Source: Aliarcobacter trophiarum LMG 25534 (GTDB taxonomy: Bacteria; Campylobacterota; Campylobacteria; Campylobacterales; Arcobacteraceae). Taken from it: a stretch of 64,000 nucleotides of DNA. The stretch covers positions 930,001 to 994,000 of the forward strand of contig NZ_CP031367.1 in NCBI RefSeq assembly GCF_003355515.1. Reading direction: 5' to 3'. The translations under genes and the position numbers were made by a program. Of this stretch, positions 16,704-26,438 are shown piece after piece. Below the pieces are notes generated by a model that saw nothing but the letters and a program-made list of their open reading frames with translations, had not been told where the DNA came from and did not search any database. The stretch's first letter is position 1; each line of letters starts with the position of its first letter.

Positions 16704-18848
16704 TTAATTTAAACCTAGCTCTATTTTATCCCTTTGGATCTTCAGAACTTTTACCTCTATCTCTTGTCCTATAGACAAAATATCGCTTACTTTTTCTACT
16801 CTCTGTTTTGAAATTTTAGATATATGTAAAAGCCCTTCTCCTCCTTTTGAAAGAAGTATAAATGCACCAAAATCAACTATTCTTTCAACTTTCCCAGAAA
16901 CAATCTCATCTGTACTATATAGCTTTTCAAAATCAATTTTTGCCGGTGATTTGTATGAGTTTGAGTTATTTACTAGATCTTTTATAAAATTACTAGCTTC
17001 TATTATTTTAGAACTATCTTCTCCACTTACTTTTACAACTCCATTGTCTCTATCTAAATCTATATTTACACCATATTTTTCAATAATTTCTTTAATAGTA
17101 GCTCCACCTTTTCCAATAATAACCATCATCTTTGAACTATCTATAGAAAACTCTTCAATTTTTGGTAAGGCTGGACTTGAAACTATATTCTTACTGGCTT
17201 CTTCCATAATACTTAAAATATGAACTCTCCCCTCTTTTGCTTGTAAAAGAGCCTCTTTTAAGACATCTAATTCAATCCCTCCAAGTTTTATATCCATTTG
17301 TAAAGCTGTAATCCCCTCTTTTGTTCCAGCAACTTTAAAATCCATATCTCCATCATGATCTTCAAGCCCCATAATATCAGTAAGGATTGAATATTTATTA
17401 CCTTCAACAACCATTCCCATAGCAACACCAGCTACCAAGTTTGATATTGGAATATTTGCAGCTTTAAGAGCTAATGAACCACCACAAACAGTTGCCATAG
17501 AAGAAGAACCATTTGATTCTAAAATTTCAGATACTATTCTAAAAGTATCTTTAAATTTTTTATCTATTGTAGATTCAAGTGCTTTTCTAGCTAAATTTCC
17601 ATGCCCTAGCTCTCTTCTTCCTACTCCAAAAATGGGTTTTGCCTCTCCCACACTAAATCCTGGAAAATTGTAGTGAACCATAAAGTTTTCCATAGATGTT
17701 GATTTATCTGTTAAAACTTCATACATTTGTCCATCTTTTGCACCAGCTAGAGTTCCAACAACTAAAGCTTGAGTTTCACCCCTTGTAAATAGACAAGATG
17801 AGTGAGCCGATGGTAAAATATTTGTTTCTATAGATATTGCTCTTACATCTTTAAGACCTCTTCCATCTGCTCTTACTTTTTCATCTACAATCATTGTACG
17901 AACAAGTTCTTTTTTTACTATATTAACAGCTTCAAAAATTGTATTAAAATCTATATTATTTTTTGTGCAATACTCATTTTTTGTTATGCTTTTTGCTAAT
18001 TCTTTTAACTCAACTGCTCTTTCACTTTTTGCCAGTTTTTTAATAGCATCTTTTATATCATTTGAAAAATTATCTCTTATATAATTAATAACTTCCTTAT
18101 CTATTGAAAACTCAATTAATTCTACTTTTGCTTCTATCTTACAAGCTTTTTCAAAATTCTCTTCATAAGATAAATTTGCCTTTTTTAAAGCTTCTTGTGC
18201 AAAAGCTATCGCTTCTATTAAAGTTTCTTCTTCCATCTCATTTGTATGGTGAAGAGAATCATTTAAAGATGAAATTGTTTTCATCTCAATCATAAGTAGT
18301 TCATCTTTTGAACCAGCTACATATAAATCCAAAGTAGAATTTTCTAAATCATCCTTTGCTGGATTTATAACAAGATTATTGGCAATTTTTCCAACTCTTA
18401 CACCACAAACAGATTTTTTAATAGGTAAATTTGATGTATAAAGAGCTGCATTTGCTGCATTTAAAGCTAATGTTTGTAAATCTATATTTTTATCAGCACT
18501 TAAAACCATTACAGTAATTGTTGTTGGATAAACAAAGCCCTTTGGGAAAAGTGGTCTTAAACTTCTGTCTATTACTCTTGAAGTTAATGTTTCAAAATCA
18601 CTAGGCTTTCCTTCTCTTTTTATAAATCCTCCAGGAAGCTTTGCACTAGCATAAGTTTTTTCAATATATTGAACAGTAAGTGGAGTAAAATCTTCACTTA
18701 CTGGATTGTCAAATTCACAAGCTACAGCTGCCATTACAACTGCATTTCCCATTTGTGCTAACACAGAACCATTTGCTTGTTTAGCAACTTTATTAAATTC
18801 AAAAATCTCTTTTTGTTGATTTAGCTCTAATTCACATTTTATTATCAT
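16704..18848 (-). CDS. pnp: Polyribonucleotide nucleotidyltransferase
   Basis: PNPase degrades RNA 3'-to-5' with phosphate. The 714-residue protein has two RNase PH-like domains with a helical linker, a KH domain (MMVIIGKGGATIKEI) and an S1 domain (VERIVDFGAFILLSKGG). The phosphate-binding GGSLALKAA segment and the FTRGETQALV signature are intact. The gene overlaps the upstream phosphoribosyltransferase gene by 4 nt (ATGA) and ends the purD-RDD-lptD-PRTase-pnp run. Confidence 0.97.
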   Translation of the reverse strand: MIIKCELELNQQKEIFEFNKVAKQANGSVLAQMGNAVVMAAVACEFDNPVSEDFTPLTVQYIEKTYASAKLPGGFIKREGKPSDFETLTSRVIDRSLRPLFPKGFVYPTTITVMVLSADKNIDLQTLALNAANAALYTSNLPIKKSVCGVRVGKIANNLVINPAKDDLENSTLDLYVAGSKDELLMIEMKTISSLNDSLHHTNEMEEETLIEAIAFAQEALKKANLSYEENFEKACKIEAKVELIEFSIDKEVINYIRDNFSNDIKDAIKKLAKSERAVELKELAKSITKNEYCTKNNIDFNTIFEAVNIVKKELVRTMIVDEKVRADGRGLKDVRAISIETNILPSAHSSCLFTRGETQALVVGTLAGAKDGQMYEVLTDKSTSMENFMVHYNFPGFSVGEAKPIFGVGRRELGHGNLARKALESTIDKKFKDTFRIVSEILESNGSSSMATVCGGSLALKAANIPISNLVAGVAMGMVVEGNKYSILTDIMGLEDHDGDMDFKVAGTKEGITALQMDIKLGGIELDVLKEALLQAKEGRVHILSIMEEASKNIVSSPALPKIEEFSIDSSKMMVIIGKGGATIKEIIEKYGVNIDLDRDNGVVKVSGEDSSKIIEASNFIKDLVNNSNSYKSPAKIDFEKLYSTDEIVSGKVERIVDFGAFILLSKGGEGLLHISKISKQRVEKVSDILSIGQEIEVKVLKIQRDKIELGLN

Positions 18849-19513
18849 TCTTTTTCTTTTCCTTCGTTTTTAATTCTTTCTATATCTTCATAAGTTAACT
18901 CTTCTAAACTATCATAGTAGTAATAAGCTTCAATAAAATGTTCTAAGTGTTTTATATAATATAAATCATCTGTAATACTATCTATGGCCTTTATGCTTGC
19001 AGTTGATAATATAGGAGTTGCAACACTAATTGATTTTACTTTTTGATTTATAATAGTTTTTATACAAGCCATCATAACCAAGCCAACATTTATATCTTCA
19101 TCCACTATTAATACATTTTTACCAGCTAAATTTTGAAAATTATCACCATTTCTAAATCTATTAGCAATAGGTTTTATTTTATCTTTATAAATATCTTTTG
19201 ATTTTATATAAATTGAATCAAGATTTATATCAAATGATTTAACCAACTCTTCATGTATTAACACCTCTTCAAGTTCTGTAACAACTGCTATTTCACAATC
19301 ATCATTTTGTGGAGCAAATATTTTTTCATTAAATAAAATATCAAAGCTTGCATTTAGTTCATTCGCTACAATTTTTGCTATCTCATATCCACCATATGAA
19401 GCAGCGATTACAGTCCACTCTTCTAACCTCATACTATCTATAGGTAATACTTCTATAAGTTTATAGGCCGCTTCCTCTCTATTTTTAAAAAATATACTAT
19501 CTTGTTTAATCAT
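18845..19513 (-). CDS. Phosphoribosyltransferase-family protein
   Basis: This 222-residue protein has a PRTase-type PRPP loop (NVLIVDEDINVGLVMMAC), a Rossmann-like core and the N-terminal FKNREEAAYKL seen in PRTase-domain proteins. The loop reads VDEDINVG where classical enzymes have VDDxxxTG, so the substrate cannot be inferred. It sits between lptD (8-nt overlap) and pnp (4-nt overlap), so expression is coupled to both. Confidence 0.8.
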   Translation of the reverse strand: MIKQDSIFFKNREEAAYKLIEVLPIDSMRLEEWTVIAASYGGYEIAKIVANELNASFDILFNEKIFAPQNDDCEIAVVTELEEVLIHEELVKSFDINLDSIYIKSKDIYKDKIKPIANRFRNGDNFQNLAGKNVLIVDEDINVGLVMMACIKTIINQKVKSISVATPILSTASIKAIDSITDDLYYIKHLEHFIEAYYYYDSLEELTYEDIERIKNEGKEKE

Positions 19514-21656
19514 TTTCTTTTACTTTATATTTTTGTCTTAAACCACCTATTGGTTTTAGCATTAAAACTGCATAAAGAATAGTTTGATCTTCACTACCAT
19601 ATCTATTAGTACCCTCTATATATCTACTTCTAGGAGTAATCTCTCTCTCAACTCTTAAGTCTAAATTCCAACAACTATCATCAATATTTAAACCAATTCC
19701 TTGTCTATTTCTAATCTTCTCTTGTAAATCATAGTTTTCATAATATTTTATAGAGTAATCTTTTGCTAACCTATAAGAAGTTGATACTCTATATGATTCT
19801 AAATCATCTCTTGTATTAAATTCATTGTCTGTTTTTTTAGTGTAGTAATAACCAGCACTTAGTGTAAAATCTTCATAGCTAAGTGAACCATCAAAACTTC
19901 CCTCAACTATTTTATTATCATCCATATTGTAAACAACTTTTCCAGATATAGAACCATATTCATGATTAAGTTTTACATAGTTACTAAAATCTTGTAGTTT
20001 TGGATTATCTAAAGTATCATACATTATAGATTGCGACATTTTATGGTTTATAAATTGTTTTAAACTCTCCTTATCATATAAAGATTGATTTAAATTTAAA
20101 TTTATTACCTTATTATCTTGAAGAGTTGGAAAAACATTTAATTCACTATATTTTCTTGGATTATCATTTTTTACAGTTATATTATATAGGTCTCCATGCT
20201 CTTTTAGATTTTTAGGAATCTCATAACTAGCATTTAAGTTTATAGTATGTATATAGTCCTCATAAGGTCTTAATAGGTCACTTCCTACTATAAAAGAGGT
20301 TCTATTTTGTATTAAAGTTCCATCATCATAATTTAGATTTTTATATATTGAGTTACTATAGTCGTATTGTGTTAAAACTGTTCTATTTTCAACTCCTAAA
20401 TACATATAGTCATCTAAAATATTTTTTGTATAACTAATAGGAATATTAATATCATATATTTTTGCATTTAAGCCTTCTCTTCTAGTGAAATTTTGAGCTT
20501 TTGCATCTATTGAGTAGATAAGATTCTCTAAAAATAGCTCTTTATTATAAGAGTGAAGCTGAATTTGTGGTAACTCTTGTAGAGTATTTTTATTTGTATT
20601 TTTTGATGTGTCTATATAGTATTTACCATAAGCACCACCATAATAGTTTGGAGTATTATAAAAATAGTTAAGTTTTGATTCTACTTTTTTGTCTGTACTA
20701 AAATCATCTTCTCCCTGTTCTAAAGTGACATATTCAATATCATTTAGGTATTTAATAGAAGAGAAAATTCCATCTTGATGCTCTTTTTGTGTTGCAAATA
20801 TATTTTTTCTCTCATAGTCAATATTGAAACCATAATGTTCACTATTTTCAAGTTTTTCATCTTTCATATAACTATCAAACTCTTTAAAATACCCAGTTTT
20901 TATCTTTAAAATACTATCAGGACTATCTGCATATCTAAAATTAACATAACTTCCATACCCTCTATTTGTTCTAATTTGTGGTATTAGTTCAATATCATAA
21001 TTATCTGCAGGGGCTATAAATATTGGTTGAGAGTATAAAAAACCTTCACTTTTCCCATAACCAATAGTTGGGAGTAAAAGTCCAGTTCTTCTTGTTGTAT
21101 CTGTTGGAAAACCAAAATAAGGAAGATAAAAAACTGGAACATCTTTTATATAAAGCCTAGGATTATAAGTATTAATCCACATGGCTTCTGTATCATAATC
21201 ACTACTTGAAGACCTAATGCTCCAAATTGGGTCAATACAGTCACAAGATGATAAAATAGAGTTTTCAAGAGTTATTATCTCTTTATCTTTATTTGCCTCT
21301 TTTGAATTTGACCAAATATTAGAGCTATTATCCATCAAAAAGGCTGGGTCTTGATTTATAATATCATTTTTCATATCCACATAGGCATAATTACTTTGTG
21401 TTTGAATATTATTATCTTTTATTATTAATACATTATCAAAAAGCTCTAAAATCTCTTTGTCTTTGTTATAAATTAATTTATTAGCGCTTAAATAGTATGT
21501 AGGAGAGTATGCGACAACATCACCTGTTGCAGTTATGATATTATCTTGTGCATCAACATTTTTTGCAACTAATTGCAGTTTTTCCATACTTAATTCTTGA
21601 GCATTTATCTGAAATAAACATGATGCTAAAGTTAAAGAGATTATTACCTTATGCAT
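19506..21656 (-). CDS. lptD: LPS-assembly protein LptD
   Basis: LptD is the outer-membrane beta-barrel that inserts lipopolysaccharide together with LptE. The 716-residue precursor has a signal peptide (MHKVIISLTLASCLFQINA), an N-terminal OstA-type jellyroll (ITATGDVVAYSPTYYLSANKLIY) and a long barrel with the family segment VPVFYLPYFGFPTDTTRRTGLLLP. Cysteines sit at the jellyroll/barrel border (SSCDC) and near the C-terminus (DSCWNLDL), consistent with the disulphides LptD needs. It overlaps the RDD gene upstream and the PRTase gene downstream by 8 nt each. Confidence 0.94.
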   Translation of the reverse strand: MHKVIISLTLASCLFQINAQELSMEKLQLVAKNVDAQDNIITATGDVVAYSPTYYLSANKLIYNKDKEILELFDNVLIIKDNNIQTQSNYAYVDMKNDIINQDPAFLMDNSSNIWSNSKEANKDKEIITLENSILSSCDCIDPIWSIRSSSSDYDTEAMWINTYNPRLYIKDVPVFYLPYFGFPTDTTRRTGLLLPTIGYGKSEGFLYSQPIFIAPADNYDIELIPQIRTNRGYGSYVNFRYADSPDSILKIKTGYFKEFDSYMKDEKLENSEHYGFNIDYERKNIFATQKEHQDGIFSSIKYLNDIEYVTLEQGEDDFSTDKKVESKLNYFYNTPNYYGGAYGKYYIDTSKNTNKNTLQELPQIQLHSYNKELFLENLIYSIDAKAQNFTRREGLNAKIYDINIPISYTKNILDDYMYLGVENRTVLTQYDYSNSIYKNLNYDDGTLIQNRTSFIVGSDLLRPYEDYIHTINLNASYEIPKNLKEHGDLYNITVKNDNPRKYSELNVFPTLQDNKVINLNLNQSLYDKESLKQFINHKMSQSIMYDTLDNPKLQDFSNYVKLNHEYGSISGKVVYNMDDNKIVEGSFDGSLSYEDFTLSAGYYYTKKTDNEFNTRDDLESYRVSTSYRLAKDYSIKYYENYDLQEKIRNRQGIGLNIDDSCWNLDLRVEREITPRSRYIEGTNRYGSEDQTILYAVLMLKPIGGLRQKYKVKEND

Positions 21657-22092
21657 TTACTACCAACGTTTTACCAGCAAAATCATGAAAAGTTTTTCTA
21701 CCTTCATTAAAAAATCCTATTATAAATCCTATATAAAAAAACATTTCAGATACAACTCTACCTATACTTCTTAAAAAAGATGAAAAAAAGTTTACTCTTT
21801 CCCAAGAATTAGCATCTATTACTCTGATTTTCAATATTTTTTTACCTAAAGTTTGTCCATAATACCAAATAAAAAATGTATGATATATAATCTTTAATAG
21901 TATTAAGGGTACTACAAAAGTAGTTTGCATTAGATTTATTAAAGCCTCTTGATTATCGCTTACCAAAGATATACTATCCCAATAAATAAGACAAATTAGT
22001 AAAGTTACAATCAAATCATCAATAACAAAAGCAATCCCCCTATTTCTAAGAGATGCTAACTGTAAATCTGAGGTACTATTTTGCTCTTGCAT
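21649..22092 (-). CDS. RDD-family membrane protein
   Basis: This 147-residue protein has the RDD signature (LRNRGIAFVIDDLIV), three membrane segments and the conserved GQTLGKKILKIRVID and DFAGKTLVVNA segments. RDD proteins are integral membrane proteins with several proposed transport roles; none can be assigned here. It lies 1 bp after purD and overlaps lptD by 8 nt. Confidence 0.88.
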   Translation of the reverse strand: MQEQNSTSDLQLASLRNRGIAFVIDDLIVTLLICLIYWDSISLVSDNQEALINLMQTTFVVPLILLKIIYHTFFIWYYGQTLGKKILKIRVIDANSWERVNFFSSFLRSIGRVVSEMFFYIGFIIGFFNEGRKTFHDFAGKTLVVNA

Positions 22093-22093
22093 T

Positions 22094-23365
22094 TTAGTTC
22101 TTTAAAGCTTGGTATGCAATATCGCTTCTAAACTTTTTACCATCAAAAGTTATCTCTGAACTTAATAAATATGCTCTATCTCTTGCCTCTTTTACTGTAT
22201 CTCCAATACCAACGCAAACAGCAACTCTTCCTCCAGTTGCTAAAAGAACACCATCTTTTTCTTCAACTCCTGCAAAAGAGATATGGCTATTTTCCAAAAG
22301 TTCACTGTCTACAATATTTGATAGTTCAATAATTGAGTGTGCTGAAGCGCTATATGGGTAGTTTTCACTAGCCATTACAACACCAACAGCAAATTTATTT
22401 TTAATTTTAATATCAAGTTTATCTAGTTGTTTTGTAGCTCCAAAATAGAAAAGTTCTGATACTTTTGATTCAATTAGAGGCATTAGAATTTCACACTCTG
22501 GATCCCCAAATCTAACATTATACTCCAAAACTATTGGTTCATTTTTTACAACCATAACTCCAATAAATAAAACTCCTTCAAAAGGAGCATTTTCTTCTTG
22601 CATCCCTTTTAGCGTTGGTTTTATAACTCTCTCTTCAATTTTTTTATATAATTCATCATTTATAAGAGGAGTTGGTGCATAAGCTCCCATTCCACCAGTG
22701 TTTGGTCCAGTATCACCATCTCCTACTCTTTTATGGTCTTGTGCAGCTGGAAGAATTTTGTAGTTAGTTCCATCACAAATAGCAAAAACAGATAATTCAT
22801 AACCATCTAAGAACTCTTCTACAATTACTACCTCTCCAGCTTCTCCAAATGATTCACCATTTAACATATCATTGACTGTACTTTTTGCTTCATCTTTACT
22901 TTGAGCAATAATTACACCTTTTCCTCCACAAAGTCCATCCGCTTTTACAACTATTGGAAGATTTTGCATACTATCTATAAATTTATAGGCTTCTTCTTTG
23001 CTTGAAGTCTCTATAAATGCTGCTGTTGGTATATTATACTTTTTTAATATATTTTTCATATAAGCTTTTGAACCTTCAAGTTGAGCTGCAGCTTTTGAAG
23101 GTCCAAAAATAGTTAGGCCTTCTTCTTTAAATATATCAACAACACCATCTACAAGTGGAGCTTCAGGTCCAACAATTGTTAAATCTATACTATTCTCTTT
23201 CGCAAAAATTGCCAACTCTTTATAATCAGTAATATTAATATTTTTTCCTAAATTAGAAGTTGCACCATTTCCAGGCATAAAGTATAAGTTATGATTTTTT
23301 TCATTTTGTAGTGCAAGTGCTATAGAGTACTCTCTACCACCACTTCCTAGTATTAATATATTCAT
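22094..23365 (-). CDS. purD: Phosphoribosylamine-glycine ligase
   Basis: PurD joins phosphoribosylamine and glycine with ATP, the second step of purine synthesis. The 423-residue protein is ATP-grasp, with the N-terminal [56 protein letters not shown] and [10 protein letters not shown] motifs. An AAAGGGA ribosome site precedes the ATG. The structured RNA candidate at 23383-23571 lies directly upstream. Confidence 0.97.
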   Translation of the reverse strand: MNILILGSGGREYSIALALQNEKNHNLYFMPGNGATSNLGKNINITDYKELAIFAKENSIDLTIVGPEAPLVDGVVDIFKEEGLTIFGPSKAAAQLEGSKAYMKNILKKYNIPTAAFIETSSKEEAYKFIDSMQNLPIVVKADGLCGGKGVIIAQSKDEAKSTVNDMLNGESFGEAGEVVIVEEFLDGYELSVFAICDGTNYKILPAAQDHKRVGDGDTGPNTGGMGAYAPTPLINDELYKKIEERVIKPTLKGMQEENAPFEGVLFIGVMVVKNEPIVLEYNVRFGDPECEILMPLIESKVSELFYFGATKQLDKLDIKIKNKFAVGVVMASENYPYSASAHSIIELSNIVDSELLENSHISFAGVEEKDGVLLATGGRVAVCVGIGDTVKEARDRAYLLSSEITFDGKKFRSDIAYQALKN

Positions 23366-23382
23366 TATTTTCCCTTTAAATT

Positions 23383-23571
23383 ATAAAATCCAAGTAGCCG
23401 ATAACCATAAAGTGGCCCTAAAAGCCAAGATTATATACAAGAGAAATACTTTAGGAGCAAAAACCAAAGGAGATGCTGCACACAGTATAAACTACAAATT
23501 TGTATAAAATAAAATATTATCGGACCCGCAAGTAATGGAAATCCCGTACTACTTAGAATTGATGATTTTAT
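23383..23571 (-). ncRNA. Structured RNA upstream of purD, candidate 6S RNA
   Basis: The 234-bp gap between hemD and purD has no ORF but strong long-range pairing: ATAAAATC (23383-23390) with 23564-23571, AAGTAG (23392-23397) with 23549-23554, and CCGATAA (23398-23404) with 23517-23523, leaving a 25-nt one-sided bulge. The overall rod with an internal bubble and a length near 180 nt fit 6S RNA. My recollection is that 6S lies near purD in some relatives. Because the stems are symmetrical the strand is uncertain; minus is preferred since it leads into purD. A purD leader element is the alternative. Confidence 0.45.
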
Positions 23572-23599
23572 CTAAAAAACTTTAAAAATGTGATTAAAC

Positions 23600-24229
23600 T
23601 TAATTTTTTATGGCTAGTTTAATGCACTCTTCTACACTGGTAATTGAACTTATTTCACACTTAATATTTTCTGGAAGATACAAAGCTGTTGTTCTTCCTA
23701 TAGATATTGCTTTGAAGCTATCATCCCAACTATATTTTTGAAAAAAGCACTCAACACTTGAAGGTGAAGTAAAAATAATAGTTGAGTTTTTTTCTAAAAT
23801 TTCTATACTTTTTTTATTGCAAGATGTTTTGTAAGCAACTATTTCATCTATATCTACACCATTTTCAATTAAAATGTTTGTAAGATTTGATACAGTCTTT
23901 AATGCTCTTATATATAAAACTTTTTTATCCTTTAAGTGTGGAATTAACTCATTTGCAAAATCATTTCCATGACCACTAGAACCTATAAAAGCTATATTTG
24001 CTTTAAATTTTTTTGCTATATCTGCTGTTTTTGGAGCTATTAAATAAGATGGTATGTTTTTCCAATTTATGTTATTTTCTTCAAGAGAAAAGATGGCGTT
24101 TTTAGATGTAAAAACTAAGGCATTATATTTGTTTAAATCCAAATTAAATTTTAAATACTCAATTTCAAAAACTTCAAGATTTTCAATACCTTCAAATTTT
24201 TGGTCATTTAATAGATAAATCTTACTCAT
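23600..24229 (-). CDS. hemD: Uroporphyrinogen-III synthase
   Basis: HemD closes and inverts ring D of the linear tetrapyrrole in heme synthesis. The family is poorly conserved. The 209-residue length, the two-domain alpha/beta layout and the motifs VFTSKNAIFSL, VLYIRA, VDIDEIVAYKT and IIFTSPSSVECFF support the call. It lies 23 bp after der. Confidence 0.87.
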   Translation of the reverse strand: MSKIYLLNDQKFEGIENLEVFEIEYLKFNLDLNKYNALVFTSKNAIFSLEENNINWKNIPSYLIAPKTADIAKKFKANIAFIGSSGHGNDFANELIPHLKDKKVLYIRALKTVSNLTNILIENGVDIDEIVAYKTSCNKKSIEILEKNSTIIFTSPSSVECFFQKYSWDDSFKAISIGRTTALYLPENIKCEISSITSVEECIKLAIKN

Positions 24230-24252
24230 TTTAACTCTTTTTATTTATTTTG

Positions 24253-25716
24253 TTATCTTTCTAAATACTCTTCATCGCCCATTTTGTCATTTTTCCCTCT
24301 AGCAATAACATGAATTGGAGTCCCTTCAAAATTAAACTTTTCTCTTAAAAAGTTAATTAAATATCTTTTATAAGAGTAGTGTAGAAGTTGTGGTTTATTC
24401 ATAACTAAAGCAATTCTAGGAGGTCTTGAACTAAATTGTGTAGAGTAATAAATTCTTAAATATGCTCCATTTGGACTAGGAAGAGAGTGTCTAATTACAG
24501 CTTCTTCTATTACTTTATTTAGTTGAGATGTTGGAATTCTTTGAATATAGTTTTCAAAAATCTCTATTATTTTATCTTTTAATCTATCTATACTTCTTCC
24601 AGTTTTCGCAGAAACAGCAATAATAGGGGCATAAGATAAAAATCTAAATCTTCTTCTTACTTCTTCTTCCATTTTCTGAAATGTATCCATATTCTCATCC
24701 CATTTATTTAAAACTATAATTGTTCCAAGTCCATATTCATCAACCAAACCAGCAATTTTTTCATCTAAATCAGTAAGTTCTCTTGATGCATCAAGAATAA
24801 CTAAAGCAACATTTGCTTTCTCTAACATCTCTTTTGTTCGCATTAAAGCGAATTTTTCTATTCCTTCAATACTTCCTCTTCTTCTAAGTCCTGCTGTGTC
24901 AACAAAAGTTATCTCTTTGTCTTTATAAGAGAAAGTCTCATCAACAGGATCTATAGTTGTTCCTGCAATACTTGAAACAACTGATCTTTCTATTCCCACA
25001 AGAGAGTTTAAAATAGATGATTTTCCAACATTAACTCTACCAATAATAGCAACATTTATTGAAGTATCATCAATAATAATATCTTCTTCTATATTTTCCA
25101 ATCCTTCAGCAGAAAAATCTTCATCATTATCAAACTCATCGTCAAAAAACTCATCTTCTAGCTCTTTTTTTCTTCTCTCTTCTTCCATTCTTGCAACTGT
25201 TTCAGGGTTCTCTGGAAGATGTTTATAAATCCACTCATAAAGTGTTTTTGTACCACGATTATGTGAAACTGATATTCCAAAAAGATTTTCATCACTTATT
25301 CCAAACTCAAAAAATTCCCAAAGTCTTTCTAACTCTTTGTCATTATCAATTTTATTTACAACTAAAGCTAACTCTTTTCCAACTCTTTGAAGCTCATAAA
25401 ATAGTTCTTTATCTTTATCATCTGGGATATTTTTTCCATCTACAATAAAAAGTATTATATCAGCCTCTTTTGCAGTTTTAATAGCTTTCTTTTTCACATT
25501 TGAAAAAATCTCATCATTTGTATCATCGATACCACCTGTATCAAGAATTATTGCACTTCTATCAACTATCTCTATTTCATGTCTTCTTACATCTCTTGTT
25601 GTTCCAGATACATCTGATACTATAGCTATTCTTTTATTTGCTAATCTGTTAAAAAGTGATGATTTTCCAACATTTGGTTGCCCTATTAGTGCAATTTTTT
25701 TTAAATCTTTTTTCAT
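24253..25716 (-). CDS. der: Ribosome-assembly GTPase Der (EngA)
   Basis: Der is a double-GTPase that matures the 50S subunit. The 487-residue protein has two G domains (P-loops GQPNVGKSS near residue 12 and GRVNVGKSS near residue 227; NKID and NKWD specificity motifs) and a C-terminal KH-like domain (RPPRIALVMN). The acidic linker between the G domains (DEFFDDEFDNDEDFSAEG) is long and rich in Asp/Glu. Confidence 0.97.
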   Translation of the reverse strand: MKKDLKKIALIGQPNVGKSSLFNRLANKRIAIVSDVSGTTRDVRRHEIEIVDRSAIILDTGGIDDTNDEIFSNVKKKAIKTAKEADIILFIVDGKNIPDDKDKELFYELQRVGKELALVVNKIDNDKELERLWEFFEFGISDENLFGISVSHNRGTKTLYEWIYKHLPENPETVARMEEERRKKELEDEFFDDEFDNDEDFSAEGLENIEEDIIIDDTSINVAIIGRVNVGKSSILNSLVGIERSVVSSIAGTTIDPVDETFSYKDKEITFVDTAGLRRRGSIEGIEKFALMRTKEMLEKANVALVILDASRELTDLDEKIAGLVDEYGLGTIIVLNKWDENMDTFQKMEEEVRRRFRFLSYAPIIAVSAKTGRSIDRLKDKIIEIFENYIQRIPTSQLNKVIEEAVIRHSLPSPNGAYLRIYYSTQFSSRPPRIALVMNKPQLLHYSYKRYLINFLREKFNFEGTPIHVIARGKNDKMGDEEYLER

Positions 25717-25747
25717 AAATATTATCTAATCCTATTTGTATAAATTA

Positions 25748-25779
25748 AAAAAGGTACTAGCAAAAGCTAATACCTTTTT
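25748..25779 (-). terminator. Intrinsic terminator after hpf
   Basis: AAAAAGGTA-C-TAGC, an AAAA loop and GCTA-A-TACCTTTTT form a strong stem with one mismatch. It lies 18 bp after the hpf stop codon, and on the minus strand it ends in a T run. It separates hpf from der. Confidence 0.85.
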
Positions 25780-25796
25780 GCGTACATCTCTTTATC

Positions 25797-26327
25797 TTAA
25801 TAAAGTCCAAATTTTCCAGCAACATTTGCCTTATAAAGAACTCTCATATTGTCATCTTTATCATAGAAAACTTTAAACTGAGCAGTTGATTTTTTTAACT
25901 CCTCCAAAGCTTCTTCAATATCTATTGGTTTGTAAGAAACTAATCTTTGAGGAATAATCTCTTCCTCAAATTTTTCAAGCTCTTTTGCAATTTTGTCCTC
26001 AACCTCTATAGCTTCACTAAATTTTGTAGCTTTATGAGCAGTTATTTTGTCATTATGTCTTCGTAAAACTTTTGATACTCTATCAGTTGCAATATCAATT
26101 GCTGCATACAAATCTTTATCTTTTTGTTTTACAACAACAGTATCTATATTTGCAATATTTAAAGAGAATTCAAAAGTAAAACTTTTAGCTTTATCATCCC
26201 CAACAATCGTAGAAGTAACCGAAATAATATCTAAATTATATTTTTTAAATGTCTCGATTGAGCCATTTACATACTCTTTTATTGAATCTGTTAGTTTTAT
26301 ATCTCTTCCAACTATACTTGTATTCAT
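25797..26327 (-). CDS. hpf: Ribosome hibernation promoting factor, long form
   Basis: HPF binds the 30S decoding region in stationary phase and the long form dimerises 70S ribosomes. The 176-residue length includes both the N-terminal S30AE domain (IVGRDIKLTDSIKEYV; DLYAAIDIATDRVSKVLRRH) and the C-terminal dimerisation domain (RLVSYKPIDIEEA; FKVFYDKDDNMRVLYK). It is monocistronic, with its own promoter and terminator. Confidence 0.94.
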   Translation of the reverse strand: MNTSIVGRDIKLTDSIKEYVNGSIETFKKYNLDIISVTSTIVGDDKAKSFTFEFSLNIANIDTVVVKQKDKDLYAAIDIATDRVSKVLRRHNDKITAHKATKFSEAIEVEDKIAKELEKFEEEIIPQRLVSYKPIDIEEALEELKKSTAQFKVFYDKDDNMRVLYKANVAGKFGLY

Positions 26328-26353
26328 AATTACTCCTTATTTATAAATTCTAA

Positions 26354-26359
26354 ATTCTA
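26354..26359 (-). promoter_or_regulatory. hpf extended -10 promoter
   Basis: The minus strand reads TATGCTAGAAT, an extended -10 (TGnTAGAAT), about 27 bp before the hpf ATG, with a GGAG ribosome site between. Confidence 0.5.
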
Positions 26360-26438
26360 GCATAAGTTTTCTTTTATTGCAGTATCTTTGAATATTAATT
26401 CTATATCTAAGTATAATTATTTTAGAAAAATTTAAAGT

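Noticed and set aside
18104-18295. Leucine-rich ORFs opposite pnp, der, ftsK and other minus-strand genes
   Set aside because: Leu/Ser/Phe-rich composition is the mirror of AT-rich coding sequence; no supporting signals.
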